DNA of 34,461 nucleotides. Origin: Chloroflexota bacterium (GTDB taxonomy: Bacteria; Chloroflexota; Anaerolineae; UBA4142; SHND01). A program made the translations under genes and the position numbers. The stretch's first letter is position 1. Every line of letters starts with the position of its first letter. Positions 8,842 through 18,800 of the stretch are shown here, piece after piece. The stretch spans positions 1-34,461 of the forward strand of contig SHND01000015.1 in assembly GCA_004295045.1 (NCBI GenBank), in the 5' to 3' direction. Under the pieces are notes generated by a model. That model had not been told where the DNA came from. It saw only the letters and a program-made list of their open reading frames with translations, and ran no database searches.

Positions 8842-8850
8842 TGTTATAAT
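8842..8850 (+). promoter_or_regulatory. Extended -10 promoter for dnaE
   Basis: TGTTATAAT is a consensus extended -10 (TGn plus TATAAT at 8845-8850). No good -35 hexamer lies 16-18 bases upstream, as is usual for extended -10 promoters. Predicted initiation near 8857 gives a leader of about 140 bases that includes the heptad repeats ending at the dnaE start. Confidence 0.6.
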
Positions 8851-8930
8851 CCGCGTAGAACGTTTATTCGTCGGTTTCGCGCGCCATCACAATTTTATTC
8901 CCCCCTGCCACATCCTGCTTGCTGGTAGGG

Positions 8931-9000
8931 GTTGTTCGTTTTTTGTCATTCGTCGTTCATCTTTCATCCTTCCGCATTCATCCTTCATCCTTTGTCTCAT
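8931..9000 (+). repeat. Degenerate 7-bp repeat tract abutting the dnaE start codon
   Basis: Ten consecutive 7-base units fit without gaps, mostly ending in TTC (for example GTCGTTC, ATCCTTC, CGCATTC). The last unit, GTCTCAT, contributes the AT of the dnaE ATG. The C/T-rich tract replaces any Shine-Dalgarno sequence. Confidence 0.85.
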
Positions 9001-12000
9001 GCCTGACTTTGTTCACCTCCACGTCCATTCCGAATACTCGCTGCTGGATGGCTTGTCGCGTACCAAAGGCATTGCGGCGCGCGCCAAAGAATTGAACATG
9101 CCCGCCGTCGCCATCACCGATCACGGGACAATGTTCGCGGCGATTGAATTTCACGACGCGTGCAAAGAGCAAGGCGTCAAGCCAATCATCGGCGTCGAAG
9201 CGTACATGGCGCCGCGCACGATGGCAGACCGCGACGGTAAACTCGACCGTTCCAATTATCATCTCGTCCTCCTCGCCGAAAACGAAATCGGTTACAAGAA
9301 TCTGCTCAAAATCTCTTCCGCCGCCCAGCTTGAGGGTTTTTATCAAAAACCGCGCGTGGACAAAAAATATCTCGAAAGCGTTGCCGAAGGATTGATTGCG
9401 ACGACGGGCTGTCTCGCCGCCGAAATTCCTTCGCTGTTGGTCGAAGGGAAAACACGTCAAGCGCGCGAACTGGTGGATTGGTATCGGCAACTTTTTCCCA
9501 ACCGCTTTTACGTCGAACTTCAGGAACACCGCATCCCCGAACTCACGCGCATCAATCAAGATTTGATCGCGCTCGCGCGCGAGTTTAATTTGAAACTCAT
9601 CGCGACGAACGACGTGCATTACATTGCGCAGGAGGACTGGTTCGCGCACGATATTTTGTTGTGCGTGCAAACGAACGCGACGGTGAATGCAAGCGACCGC
9701 ATGAAGATGAGCGAGCGCGATTATTGGTTCAAGTCACAGGATGAAATGTTCGCGGTGTGGCGCGAACTGCCCGAAGCGCTGACGAACACGCTCGAAATCG
9801 CGGAGCGCTGCAACGTTGATCTGTCGTTCAAGGGCTATCATCTGCCAAAATTTTCCGTCCCTGCGGGATATTCGCCCGAAAGTTATTTGCGCGCGATTTG
9901 TGACCAAGGTTTTCGACAGCGTTATCCCGACGCCTCGCCGGAAAAAATCGAGCGGCTCAATTACGAACTCGGCGTCATTCACAAAATGGGTTTCGACACG
10001 TACTTTCTGATCGTGTGGGACCTAATTGACTATGCGCGCAAGCACGACATTTGGGCAAATGCGCGCGGTTCGGCGGCGGGCTCGATGGTGGCGTACTGTC
10101 TCGGCATCACGAATCTTGATCCGCTCGAGCATAATTTGATCTTTGAACGTTTCTTGAATCCCGACCGCATTTCGATGCCCGACATTGATCTCGATTTTCC
10201 CGACGTTGCGCGGCAGGAAATGATCAATTACACCGTCGCCAAATACGGCAGGGAAAATGTCGCGCAAATTATCACCTTTGGCAAAATGTTGGCGAAAGCG
10301 GCGCTGCGCGATGTGGGACGCGCGATGGATTATCCGCTGAGCGACACCGACCGCGCCGCCAAATTAATTCCGATTGGTCCGGGACAATCCATTGATGGCA
10401 CGCTCGAAAATAGCAAAGAGTTTCGCGCTCTGTACGGGGAGTCCGAGGACTTTCAAAAATTGATTGACAACGCGAAATTGTTGGAAGGAGTGACGCGCAA
10501 CGCGTCCACCCACGCGGCGGGCGTCATCATCACCGACAAACCGGTCATTGAATACACTCCGCTGCATCGTCCCACGCGCGGCGATGAATCCGGTACGCCC
10601 GTGACGCAGTATCCGATGGGCGACCTCGAGCATATCGGACTGCTGAAAATTGATTTTCTCGGACTGGCACATCTGACGATTGTGCGCGAGGCGTGCAGAT
10701 TGATCAACGAACGCCACGCCACGAATTTTGATTTGAATACGATTCCCGTCGAAGACTCCAAAGCATTTGAATTGATGGCGCGCGGCGATGTGATTGGCTT
10801 GTTCCAACTCGAAGGCGGCGGCATGAAGCGCGTGGTGACGCAAATGCGTCCCACCAAATTCGATCACATCGTCGCGACGATTGCGCTGTATCGTCCGGGA
10901 CCGATGGATTACATTCCCGATTACATTGCGCGTCTGCACGGGCAACAAAAAATCGAATATCGCCATCCGGCGCTCGAACCGATCTTGGGTGAGACTTTCG
11001 GGATCATGATTTATCAAGAACAAATCATGCGGATTGCGCGCGACTTGTGCGGCTTTACCGGCGGCGAAACGGACACTCTGCGCAAAGCGGTGGGCAAGAA
11101 AAACAAAGAAGCGATTTTAAAGCAGCGCGAAAAATTTATTTCCGGCGCGGGCAAGACGGGCATCATTACTGAAGAGATCGCGACGAAAATTTTTGACGAC
11201 ATTGAGTTTTTTGCGCGCTATGGATTCAACAAAGCGCACGCGGCAGTCTATGGCGTTCTCACTGGACAGACCGCGTATTTGAAAGCGCATTACACGATTG
11301 AATACATGACCGCGCTGTTGTCCACCGACATCGGTAACACGGAAAAAATCGCGATGTTTGTTGCCGAAGCGCGGCATCTGAATATTCCGGTTTTGCCGCC
11401 CGATGTGCGTTACAGCGAAATGAAATTTGCCATTGACGATGGCGCAGAAAACGGGTCCGCGATTCGGTTCGGTTTGCTCGGCGTGAAAAATGTTGGCGAG
11501 GGTCCGCTGCAAGCGATTCTCGATGGACGCGGCGCAGAGCCGTTCACGTCGCTCGATGATTTTTGCACGCGCGTGGATTTGAAGCAAGTCAATCGCCGCG
11601 TGCTCGAATCGCTGATCAAAGCGGGCGCGTTCGACGCGTTTGGACATCGCGCGCAATTGCTCGAGGCGATTGACCAAATGCTTTCGATCAGCGCGTCGCA
11701 CCGCAGCGCGAGCGCGGCGGGACAGATGAGCATGTTCGGCGAATTGTTGGCAGCGGACACCTTTGGCGAATTGCCCAAAACCAAAGAGATTGATAACAAG
11801 ACGCAGCTCGAGTGGGAAAAAGAGTTGCTGGGCATCTATTTTTCACAGCACCCACTCTTGAAACTCGCGGCGAGCGGCAAGAAACATGTCGGCGCGTACG
11901 TTGGCGAAATTTCCAACGAGAGCGATGGACAGCAAGTCACCATCGGCGGCATCATCACAAGCATTCGCCAAATCATCACCAAAAAAGGCGAAGCGATGGC

Positions 12001-12895
12001 GTTCCTCCAAATCGAAGACACGCAAGGCACAATTGAAGTCGTCGCGTTTCCGCGCACCTTTGACGCCTGCCGCGATGTGATTGCCGAAGATGCGTTGGTG
12101 CTCGTGCGCGGCAAAGTTCAAGTGCGTGAAGACAAACTCGCCATTCTCGCCGATTTGATTTGGAATTATCCAATTGAGACTCTGAAACCCGAAGCCGTGG
12201 CGCAGGCAGACCGCCCGATTCCGGGAATTTTTTCAAACACGCCTGTGATCGTTCCGCCCCTCGCGCCCAGCGTGAATGAAATTGTGGACCGCATAATGGA
12301 CGATTGGCTGGAGCCGGCAGGTTCATGGGAAGAGCAAGAGACAACGAATGACGCGCAACAGACGACAGACGACAGACGACAGACGACAGACGAACGACAG
12401 CCGACGAACAACGAACAACAGATAACGAAAAACGAATTGGAAAAACCAATGAACGAACCAATCCCTCCCGCAGAAAATATTGTCCCGCCCGCGCCCGTTC
12501 CCGACCTCAAACTCGGCAATGGTATTCCGATTCCAAGCAAGAATGGCGGCAATGGCGGCGGACGCCCTCAACACGCCGCGCCCGCGCCGCGCGGAAATGT
12601 TGGCAATCTCGCGCGTGATGCTTCCGTCTCGTACACAATGCGCAGCGGCAGTGGGGCGCGCCGCATGCGCGTTCGCTTGCAGCGCACGAACGACGACTCG
12701 CTCGATACGAAACGGATGCGCGAGGTGGTCAAGCTGCTGCGCAGCGCCGAAGGACGCGATCGCTTTGCGCTGATAGTGCCGTCACAGAAAAGTTGGATCG
12801 AACTCGATTTTCCAAATTATTACACCAACATTGATCAAGTCACTCCCACGCTCATGGAAATGGTGAGCGATTGGGGTCAAGTGGAGATTGGATAA
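8999..12895 (+). CDS. dnaE: DNA polymerase III subunit alpha
   Basis: The replicative polymerase catalytic subunit, 1298 residues. An N-terminal PHP domain opens with HLHVHSEYSLLDG and keeps the metal-site residues seen in active PHP exonucleases (H8/H10, TDHG, GVEAY, YHLVLLA, TTGCLAAE, ATNDVHY), so built-in proofreading is plausible. The polymerase core carries the catalytic DIDLDF (about 395-400), GLFQLEGGGMKRVV and ALYRPGPMDYIPDYI. The HhH region and the OB-fold (VTIGGIITSIRQIITKKGEAMA) follow. A low-complexity linker made by a 7-bp repeat (about 1115-1147) precedes a C-terminal domain (MRVRLQRTNDD...FALIVP...VEIG). The ATG at 8999 has no Shine-Dalgarno sequence and is chosen because PHP starts there. 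A strong terminator follows. Confidence 0.97.
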   Translation: MPDFVHLHVHSEYSLLDGLSRTKGIAARAKELNMPAVAITDHGTMFAAIEFHDACKEQGVKPIIGVEAYMAPRTMADRDGKLDRSNYHLVLLAENEIGYKNLLKISSAAQLEGFYQKPRVDKKYLESVAEGLIATTGCLAAEIPSLLVEGKTRQARELVDWYRQLFPNRFYVELQEHRIPELTRINQDLIALAREFNLKLIATNDVHYIAQEDWFAHDILLCVQTNATVNASDRMKMSERDYWFKSQDEMFAVWRELPEALTNTLEIAERCNVDLSFKGYHLPKFSVPAGYSPESYLRAICDQGFRQRYPDASPEKIERLNYELGVIHKMGFDTYFLIVWDLIDYARKHDIWANARGSAAGSMVAYCLGITNLDPLEHNLIFERFLNPDRISMPDIDLDFPDVARQEMINYTVAKYGRENVAQIITFGKMLAKAALRDVGRAMDYPLSDTDRAAKLIPIGPGQSIDGTLENSKEFRALYGESEDFQKLIDNAKLLEGVTRNASTHAAGVIITDKPVIEYTPLHRPTRGDESGTPVTQYPMGDLEHIGLLKIDFLGLAHLTIVREACRLINERHATNFDLNTIPVEDSKAFELMARGDVIGLFQLEGGGMKRVVTQMRPTKFDHIVATIALYRPGPMDYIPDYIARLHGQQKIEYRHPALEPILGETFGIMIYQEQIMRIARDLCGFTGGETDTLRKAVGKKNKEAILKQREKFISGAGKTGIITEEIATKIFDDIEFFARYGFNKAHAAVYGVLTGQTAYLKAHYTIEYMTALLSTDIGNTEKIAMFVAEARHLNIPVLPPDVRYSEMKFAIDDGAENGSAIRFGLLGVKNVGEGPLQAILDGRGAEPFTSLDDFCTRVDLKQVNRRVLESLIKAGAFDAFGHRAQLLEAIDQMLSISASHRSASAAGQMSMFGELLAADTFGELPKTKEIDNKTQLEWEKELLGIYFSQHPLLKLAASGKKHVGAYVGEISNESDGQQVTIGGIITSIRQIITKKGEAMAFLQIEDTQGTIEVVAFPRTFDACRDVIAEDALVLVRGKVQVREDKLAILADLIWNYPIETLKPEAVAQADRPIPGIFSNTPVIVPPLAPSVNEIVDRIMDDWLEPAGSWEEQETTNDAQQTTDDRRQTTDERQPTNNEQQITKNELEKPMNEPIPPAENIVPPAPVPDLKLGNGIPIPSKNGGNGGGRPQHAAPAPRGNVGNLARDASVSYTMRSGSGARRMRVRLQRTNDDSLDTKRMREVVKLLRSAEGRDRFALIVPSQKSWIELDFPNYYTNIDQVTPTLMEMVSDWGQVEIG
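12340..12437 (+). repeat. In-frame 7-bp repeat tract inside dnaE
   Basis: Fourteen consecutive heptads, including four perfect tandem GACGACA copies at 12361-12388, with degenerate units (GACGAAC, AACGAAC, AACGAAA) around them. Translated, it gives a polar Thr/Asp/Gln/Arg/Asn linker. A change of one unit would shift the frame. Confidence 0.9.
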
Positions 12896-12929
12896 ACCAA
12901 GCCGCCAAAAAGGCGGCTTGGTTTTTTTT
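12895..12929 (+). terminator. Intrinsic terminator of dnaE
   Basis: Twelve-bp perfect arms (AACCAAGCCGCC at 12895-12906, partner at 12912-12923) with an AAAAA loop, followed by a T run to 12929. It starts at the last base of the dnaE stop codon. Confidence 0.93.
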
Positions 12930-12946
12930 GCAACGAGCTATATGAT
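12918..12946 (+). promoter_or_regulatory. Promoter of the ClC transporter gene, overlapping the dnaE terminator
   Basis: TTGGTT (12918-12923), 17 bases, then TATGAT (12941-12946). The -35 lies in the 3' arm of the dnaE terminator. Initiation near 12953 would give a leader of about 22 bases carrying the GAAAGGA ribosome site. Confidence 0.55.
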
Positions 12947-12974
12947 GGATTATCTTTGCTTGAAAGGAACGGCA

Positions 12975-14765
12975 ATGCAAGCTACGGAAAAAAATCAAGA
13001 CCGCTTGGCGGATTTCACAACAGACAAACGTGTACTCTTGCTCTCTGTGATGGCGCTCGGCATCGGTGTGATTAGCACAATCGTCGCGTGGGTCTTGTTG
13101 CAATTGATTGCGCTCATTACAAACATTGCATTTTACCAACGTATCTCGACACAATTTGTTTCACCTGCTTACAACACCCTTGGTATCTTGGTCGTCTTTG
13201 TCCCCGTTATCGGAGGACTCATCATCGGGCTCATGGCACGCTATGGCTCTGAAAAAATTCGCGGACACGGCATCCCGGAAGCGTTGGAAGCGATTCTCAT
13301 TGATCGAAGCAAAATGTCGCCCAAAGTGGCGGTGCTGAAACCGGTATCGTCAGCAATTTCGATTGGGACGGGCGGTCCGTTCGGCGCAGAAGGTCCGATT
13401 ATCATGACGGGCGGCGCACTTGGCTCGCTCTTTGCGCAATTCTTTCGCCTCACTGCAGCCGAACGCAAAACGCTGCTCGTCGCGGGCGCGGCGGCGGGTA
13501 TGGCGGCAGTCTTTGCTGCGCCTGTCGCAGCAGTCCTGCTCGCGGTGGAACTGATGCTCTTTGAATGGAAACCGCGTTCGTTCATTCCGGTCGCGCTCGC
13601 GGCGGCAGTCGCCGGCGCGCTCCGCGTACCGATACTCGGCGCGGGTCCCATTTTTCCGGTGCCGCCGCACGCGCCGCTCGACATCACAGGATTACTCATC
13701 GCCGCTCTGGTTGGAATTCTGGCAGGTCTGGCTTCGGGCATCTTGACATCCCTTGTCTATCTTTTTGAAGACCTGTTCAATAAACTACCCATTCACTGGA
13801 TGTGGTGGCCCGCCATCGGCGGGATCGCGGTCGGCATCGGCGGATTCATTGACCCGCGCGTGTTGGGCGTTGGCTATGATGTGATCGAACAACTGCTGCG
13901 CGGTGAAATCATTGGCGCAGCCGCGCTCGGTTTGTTGATTGGCAAGGCGCTCGTCTGGTCCATCGCATTGGGCTCGGGAACGTCGGGCGGCGTGCTTGCG
14001 CCACTGCTCATCATGGGCGGCGCGCTCGGCGCGTTTCTCGCCAACTGGATTCCTTATGGTAACGCGGGGCTGTGGGCGCTCATCGCTATGGCGGCGATCA
14101 TGGGCGGCACGATGCGTTCACCGCTCACCGCCATCGTGTTCACGCTCGAATTGACGCACGATCTAAATGTTTTGCCCGGACTTTTGCTCGCGTGCGTTGC
14201 CGCCGACGCGGTCACCGTGCTGCTCTTGCGGCGTTCGATCCTAACGGAAAAGGTCGCGCGACACGGACATCACATCCTGCGCGAATATGTGGTGGACCCG
14301 TTCGAGCTCTTGCGCGTAGGTGAGGTGATGGATCAACAAGTGCCGACCATTCCTGCAACCCTGCCCGTCACAGAACTCGCCGCGCGCATTTCGAAAGGCG
14401 ATTCACAACTCGCGGCGCGGCAAGGCACACCAATCGTTGACGCCGAAGGCAAACTGGTCGGCATCATCACGCGCAGCGATTTGATGCACGCGATGGAACG
14501 TGAAAATCTCGCAAGTTTGACTGTGCTCGACGCGGGCAGTCGCAATTTGATCGTGGCGTATCCCGACGAAACGATGCGCCAAGCGCTTGCCAAGATGCAC
14601 GAAAACGGCATCGGACGCCTGCCGGTTGTCACCCGTGACGATCCGCGCCACCTCGTTGGGTATCTCGGACGCTCCGGCGTCATGTCCGCGCGCATGAAGA
14701 TGCTGGAAGATGAAGGCGTGCGCGAAAAGAGCTGGGGGCTCGGTCAAGTTTTGCGGCATCCTTAG
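12975..14765 (+). CDS. ClC-family chloride channel/transporter with C-terminal CBS domains
   Basis: A 596-residue membrane protein that moves chloride, by channel or Cl-/H+ exchange. The ClC signatures are in order: GHGIPEALEAI (about 97, the GSGIP position with Ser replaced by His), GGPFGAEGPIIMTGGALGS (about 133-151) with the gating Glu, and GSGTSGGVLAPLLIMGGALGA (about 334-354). Two CBS motifs follow (about 449-590: VPTIPATLPVTELAARI and LIVAYPDETMRQALAKM...GRLPVV), which usually sense adenine nucleotides. I start at ATG 12975 because AAAGGA lies just upstream; a longer frame from 12888 would read through the dnaE terminator. Own promoter and terminator indicate a single-gene unit. Confidence 0.93.
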   Translation: MQATEKNQDRLADFTTDKRVLLLSVMALGIGVISTIVAWVLLQLIALITNIAFYQRISTQFVSPAYNTLGILVVFVPVIGGLIIGLMARYGSEKIRGHGIPEALEAILIDRSKMSPKVAVLKPVSSAISIGTGGPFGAEGPIIMTGGALGSLFAQFFRLTAAERKTLLVAGAAAGMAAVFAAPVAAVLLAVELMLFEWKPRSFIPVALAAAVAGALRVPILGAGPIFPVPPHAPLDITGLLIAALVGILAGLASGILTSLVYLFEDLFNKLPIHWMWWPAIGGIAVGIGGFIDPRVLGVGYDVIEQLLRGEIIGAAALGLLIGKALVWSIALGSGTSGGVLAPLLIMGGALGAFLANWIPYGNAGLWALIAMAAIMGGTMRSPLTAIVFTLELTHDLNVLPGLLLACVAADAVTVLLLRRSILTEKVARHGHHILREYVVDPFELLRVGEVMDQQVPTIPATLPVTELAARISKGDSQLAARQGTPIVDAEGKLVGIITRSDLMHAMERENLASLTVLDAGSRNLIVAYPDETMRQALAKMHENGIGRLPVVTRDDPRHLVGYLGRSGVMSARMKMLEDEGVREKSWGLGQVLRHP

Positions 14766-14772
14766 ATAAGTC

Positions 14773-14809
14773 AGAGACCCCAAGACGAGTTCCTTGGGGT
14801 CTCTTTTTG
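14773..14809 (+). terminator. Intrinsic terminator after the ClC transporter gene
   Basis: Twelve-bp perfect arms (AGAGACCCCAAG at 14773-14784, partner at 14793-14804), an 8-base loop and a T run. It ends only about 10 bases before the next start codon. Confidence 0.92.
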
Positions 14810-14818
14810 CGCTTTGCC

Positions 14819-15859
14819 ATGTCGCGCCAGCGTTCCCTTGTCGTCGTTCTCCTCGCGCTCTCTTTGCTTTTGATTGCTGTCACATTTCTATTCAATTTCG
14901 TTCCGTTCGCCGCGCTCCAAGCGCCGCGCGTCATGTACGTCGAACCGGCGAACAATGCAATCGAGATCGCGCCGACCGCTCTAATCACCATCACGTTTTC
15001 TGCGCCGATGGATCGCCTTGAAACCGAAAATAGCATTCGACTTCAACCGCGCGTCGCAGGAAATTTCATCTGGCGCGATGATCAAACAGTGACCTTTGCA
15101 CCCCGTACACGTTTTCCGATTTCCACCACACTCACGCTCAACATTTCAACAAACGCGCGTTCGCGGCTGCAACAACCTTTACAAAATGAATTCGTTTCGC
15201 GTTTCACCACATTGTCGCGTCCGTACGTGACAAGCAGTACGCCCGCGCTCGACGCGCAATTTGTGTACATTCCCAATCAAGTGACGATTACTTTTAACCG
15301 CGCGATGGACGCGAAAATGCTGGGTGATAACGTAACAATTGAACCGCCGCCGCAAAATCTTTCGCGCGAGTTGGACGGCAATACGCTGACGCTACGCGGA
15401 TTTTTCGAGCCGCGTACGCGTTACCAAATCACAATCCCCGCCTCCGCATCCGACGCCGAGTACGGAATCGAATTGGGTCGCGCCTATGTTTGGTCTTTTA
15501 CTGCCGCGTCGCAGTATCCGAATTTTTCGATTTTGAATCGCGGGCGCGTGTTGAAATTTCCCGCCAAAGATTCGGTGGAGACTCCGACGCAATTCACAAA
15601 TGTATCGCGGCTCGATGCCGCGCTGTATGCAATCTCGCGCGCAGAATTCGACGCGAACGCGAATGCGCTGTTTGAAACGTGGTACGCGTTTCGCCCCGCG
15701 TCCGCGCCAATCAAAACGTGGAGCGTGACCACGAACGCGCAGTTGGATCAATACACGCAGCAAAAAATCAATCTTGGCGCGCTGCCTGTCGGAACGTACT
15801 ATATAAAAATCAAAACACCAGAAGGCGTGAGCGACGCGCAACTGGTGTTGGTGGAATAA
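14819..15859 (+). CDS. Anchored Ig-like protein resembling the N-terminus of a bacterial alpha-2-macroglobulin (probably truncated)
   Basis: A 346-residue exported protein. An N-terminal hydrophobic segment after MSRQRS (about 7-30) is a signal anchor. Two SbsA/Big_5-type Ig-like modules follow, from PRVMYVEPANNAIEIAPT (about 38-130) and YVTSSTPALDAQFVYIPNQV (about 135-220); then a segment (YPNFSILNRGRVLKF...FTNVSRLDAALYAISRAEF...LPVGTYYIKIKTPEGV) like the first macroglobulin domain of long bacterial alpha-2-macroglobulins. Such proteins usually exceed 1,500 residues; this one stops after that module and has no bait or thioester region. No promoter or Shine-Dalgarno sequence is visible, and a terminator sits just upstream. 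A decaying remnant is possible; a short standalone adhesin-like protein is the alternative. Confidence 0.6.
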   Translation: MSRQRSLVVVLLALSLLLIAVTFLFNFVPFAALQAPRVMYVEPANNAIEIAPTALITITFSAPMDRLETENSIRLQPRVAGNFIWRDDQTVTFAPRTRFPISTTLTLNISTNARSRLQQPLQNEFVSRFTTLSRPYVTSSTPALDAQFVYIPNQVTITFNRAMDAKMLGDNVTIEPPPQNLSRELDGNTLTLRGFFEPRTRYQITIPASASDAEYGIELGRAYVWSFTAASQYPNFSILNRGRVLKFPAKDSVETPTQFTNVSRLDAALYAISRAEFDANANALFETWYAFRPASAPIKTWSVTTNAQLDQYTQQKINLGALPVGTYYIKIKTPEGVSDAQLVLVE

Positions 15860-15879
15860 AGTGGGGAGGCAGAAAAAAA

Positions 15880-18800
15880 TCACGGCGTCGGGTTGGGCGT
15901 TGGTGTCGCTAAAGGTTCGATGGGCAATTCGGGGCAGGTGGGATTTTTCGCGTAATCGCCGTCGTATGCCGTCGGGTTACTGTTGATGTATTGCGCGTAT
16001 TCGGCGCGAGTGAGATTGCGATTCACGATTTTGCACGCGGACGCGAGCCACGATTGGACATCCATATCCCACAAATCTATTCCGTCGCCCCAATCACTCC
16101 ATGAAACTAGTATTTTTCCAGTCGGAAAGAATATAATACTTGGAGGCGCAATGCTGCCCATTGATTTTTGCAACTCTCCAATTGCTTGTCGAGTTCCTAT
16201 ATTCCACAATCGAATAACGCCGTCCAGTTCTCCCGATGCCAAGATCTTGCCGTCAGGAGAATACACCAGAGACTGAACAACTCCTGGCAACTCTCCAACC
16301 TGCTCCCAAGTTCCCACCTTCCACAAGCGAATCGTATTGTCACTACTCCCTGACGCCAATGTTTTGCCATCGGGACTGAACGTCACACTCATCACATCAT
16401 CCTGATGGTTCAACATGCGAATAGGTTGTCTTTTTTCAACATCCCATAGTCCAATCTGGTCGTCAAAGCTCCCCGATGCCAATGTTCGATTGTCCCTACT
16501 GAACGCGATGCTCACTACATCTGACGTATGTCCTTGCAAAACAGCAACGGGTTCCTTTGTTGCCAAGCTATTGTTTGGAGCGGATGCAAGATCCCACAAT
16601 CGAATCGTACCATCTTGACCTGCTGATGCCAAAAGTTTGCCATCCCAACTGAAAGCAAGTTGCCACACCATACCCTTGTGCCCGCGCAGCTCGCCGATGG
16701 GTTGTTGCGTTTCTACATTCCACAACCGAATGACACCATCCCAATTCCCTGAAGCCAACACCTTGCCGTCAGGGCTGTATGTTATAGTTTGCACGCGCGA
16801 GTCGCCATCAACCAAAGGGTCTCTCAATGGATGTCGTGTTGTTACATCCCAGAACCAAATCTTGCCGTCCAAATCTCCGGAAGCCAATACCTTGCCATCG
16901 GAATCAAGGGCAACGCTGGATAAGGGTGCGCCTTTTACCTCTATCCGCGCTTGGGTCGTAAAATCCCACAACGCAATCATATTATCCAATCCGCCAGCTC
17001 CCAACACCCTGCCATCCGGGCTGAATGCAATGCCCGCCAAATAACGAGCAATTTTCTTTTCGTCAATCAACGGTTGCGCTCCCAAATCCGCGCCGAGCAG
17101 AGCCGAAACATTCCACCACTGAACAGTTTCCTCATTTCGAGTTAACAGCGTTTTGCCATCCGGACTGAAAGTCACTTTATCGCCTTCAAGCGCCACCGGC
17201 ACGTCAGCGATAGACTCTTGGGTTTTCATATTCCACAACAAAACTGTTCCATTACTCCCCGAAGCCAAGAGCTTGCCGTCTGGGCTGAATGTCACATCCG
17301 AAACTTTACCCGTGTGTCCTGACATTTCACCAATGCTTTGCTTTGTTTTGAAATCCCACAAGAAAATCTTTCCTTTTATGCAATAGCCAATCTCATCCCA
17401 TTCCGCGCAGCTCCCTCCTGCCAACGTCTTGCCATCGGGACTGAACGCTGCGCTATATATGGAAGCTGTCGGCAACTCTAACTTGCCGATTTCCTGCTGA
17501 TTCTCTACATTCCACAAGAAAATTCCGCGTCCAGTGCATGTCGCGCTGGCATCTCGTTTCTCACAACCCCACGCGGCTAATGCCTTGCCATCAGGACTGA
17601 ACACAAAGCGCCACACTGTAAACGGCGTTCCTTGCAATTCCCCAATCCGTTGCTGCGTTGCGGTATCCCACAAGAAAAGCTCGCCTTCTTTGCAGCTTCT
17701 ATTTGTTTCCCTCGCTTTGCAGCTACCCGTTGCCAATATCTTGCCATCAGGACTGAACGCCACACTCGATACGATATCCGTATGCCCTGAAAGTACACCG
17801 ATGCGCTCTTTTGATTCTACATCCCACAAAAATATCTCACTCGCAGCACAAGTTTTGTTTTCGAGTTTCTTGCATTCTACCGATGCCAACATCTCGCCAT
17901 TGGGACTTGACACCACATTCGTAACATAATTCGCATGCCCCCACAAAAACCCTTTGAGGTACGGGTCTTGAAAGCGAAGCGTAAACAAGTTACGGAGGGC
18001 TTCGAATGTTTCGCTCTTCTTGAATGCCTCAATACCTAGCAAGTAAGATAGACCCAAATCATCCTCGCGTTTAGTTATGGATTGTGCTGCAAGACGGCGT
18101 GACTCGGCGTCGCGCAGATTCGCGTTCGATTGTGTGAGAAAAAATAATGCCGCGCCCGCCGCAATCAATGCCAATACAAATGCACCCGCGAGATACAAAT
18201 TGCGCCGGCGCAAACGCGTATTTGCAGCCATCTGTTCTTGAACGCGCAATTTCTCCGCCGCCGCGCTCTTTTCCGCTTCGCGCTTTGCCCGTTCCAACGC
18301 CTCCGCGCGCTGGCGTTCGCGTTCCAATCCCGCTTGCTGTTCCGCTTCTGCCTGCGCTACGCTCGCGCGCAAATATGCTTTCGCGTCCTCGTTCCGCAGG
18401 GCAACGTCGTCGCGCGCTTCCAACTCACGCGCTTCGGCAAGACGTACACCTTCGAGCAAATACTCGTCCGCGCGATTTTGCGCTGACAACTTGATGGTCA
18501 ACCATTCATCGAGGTTTTGTTCAAAGCGCGCGCGACGCCGCAGTTCACTGCGCCGTTCCGCAATCACACTCTGCAAACGCGTCCAATTCGTCAGCAGCGT
18601 TTCATGAATCAAATCCACCGTCACGCGCGCGTCGTCATCTGCTTCGCGTTCCACACTCAACAAGCGCGCGTCAGACAATTGCTTGACCCATCGTTCGCGC
18701 TGTGGATTACCGCGTGTCAATTCTGTTTTTGTGCGCTGGCGGCGCACATCACGGCGCGCATCGTCGTCAAGTGAAACATCCACCAAGTCAAGCAGGAGAC

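Noticed and set aside
8600..8998. Chromosomal replication origin
   Set aside because: DnaA-like boxes are present, but dnaA, dnaN and a long AT-rich unwinding region are absent; promoter control of dnaE is the simpler reading.
12888..12974. Upstream extension of the ClC transporter start
   Set aside because: It would translate through the dnaE terminator and overlap the dnaE stop; ATG 12975 has a ribosome site and fits the family.
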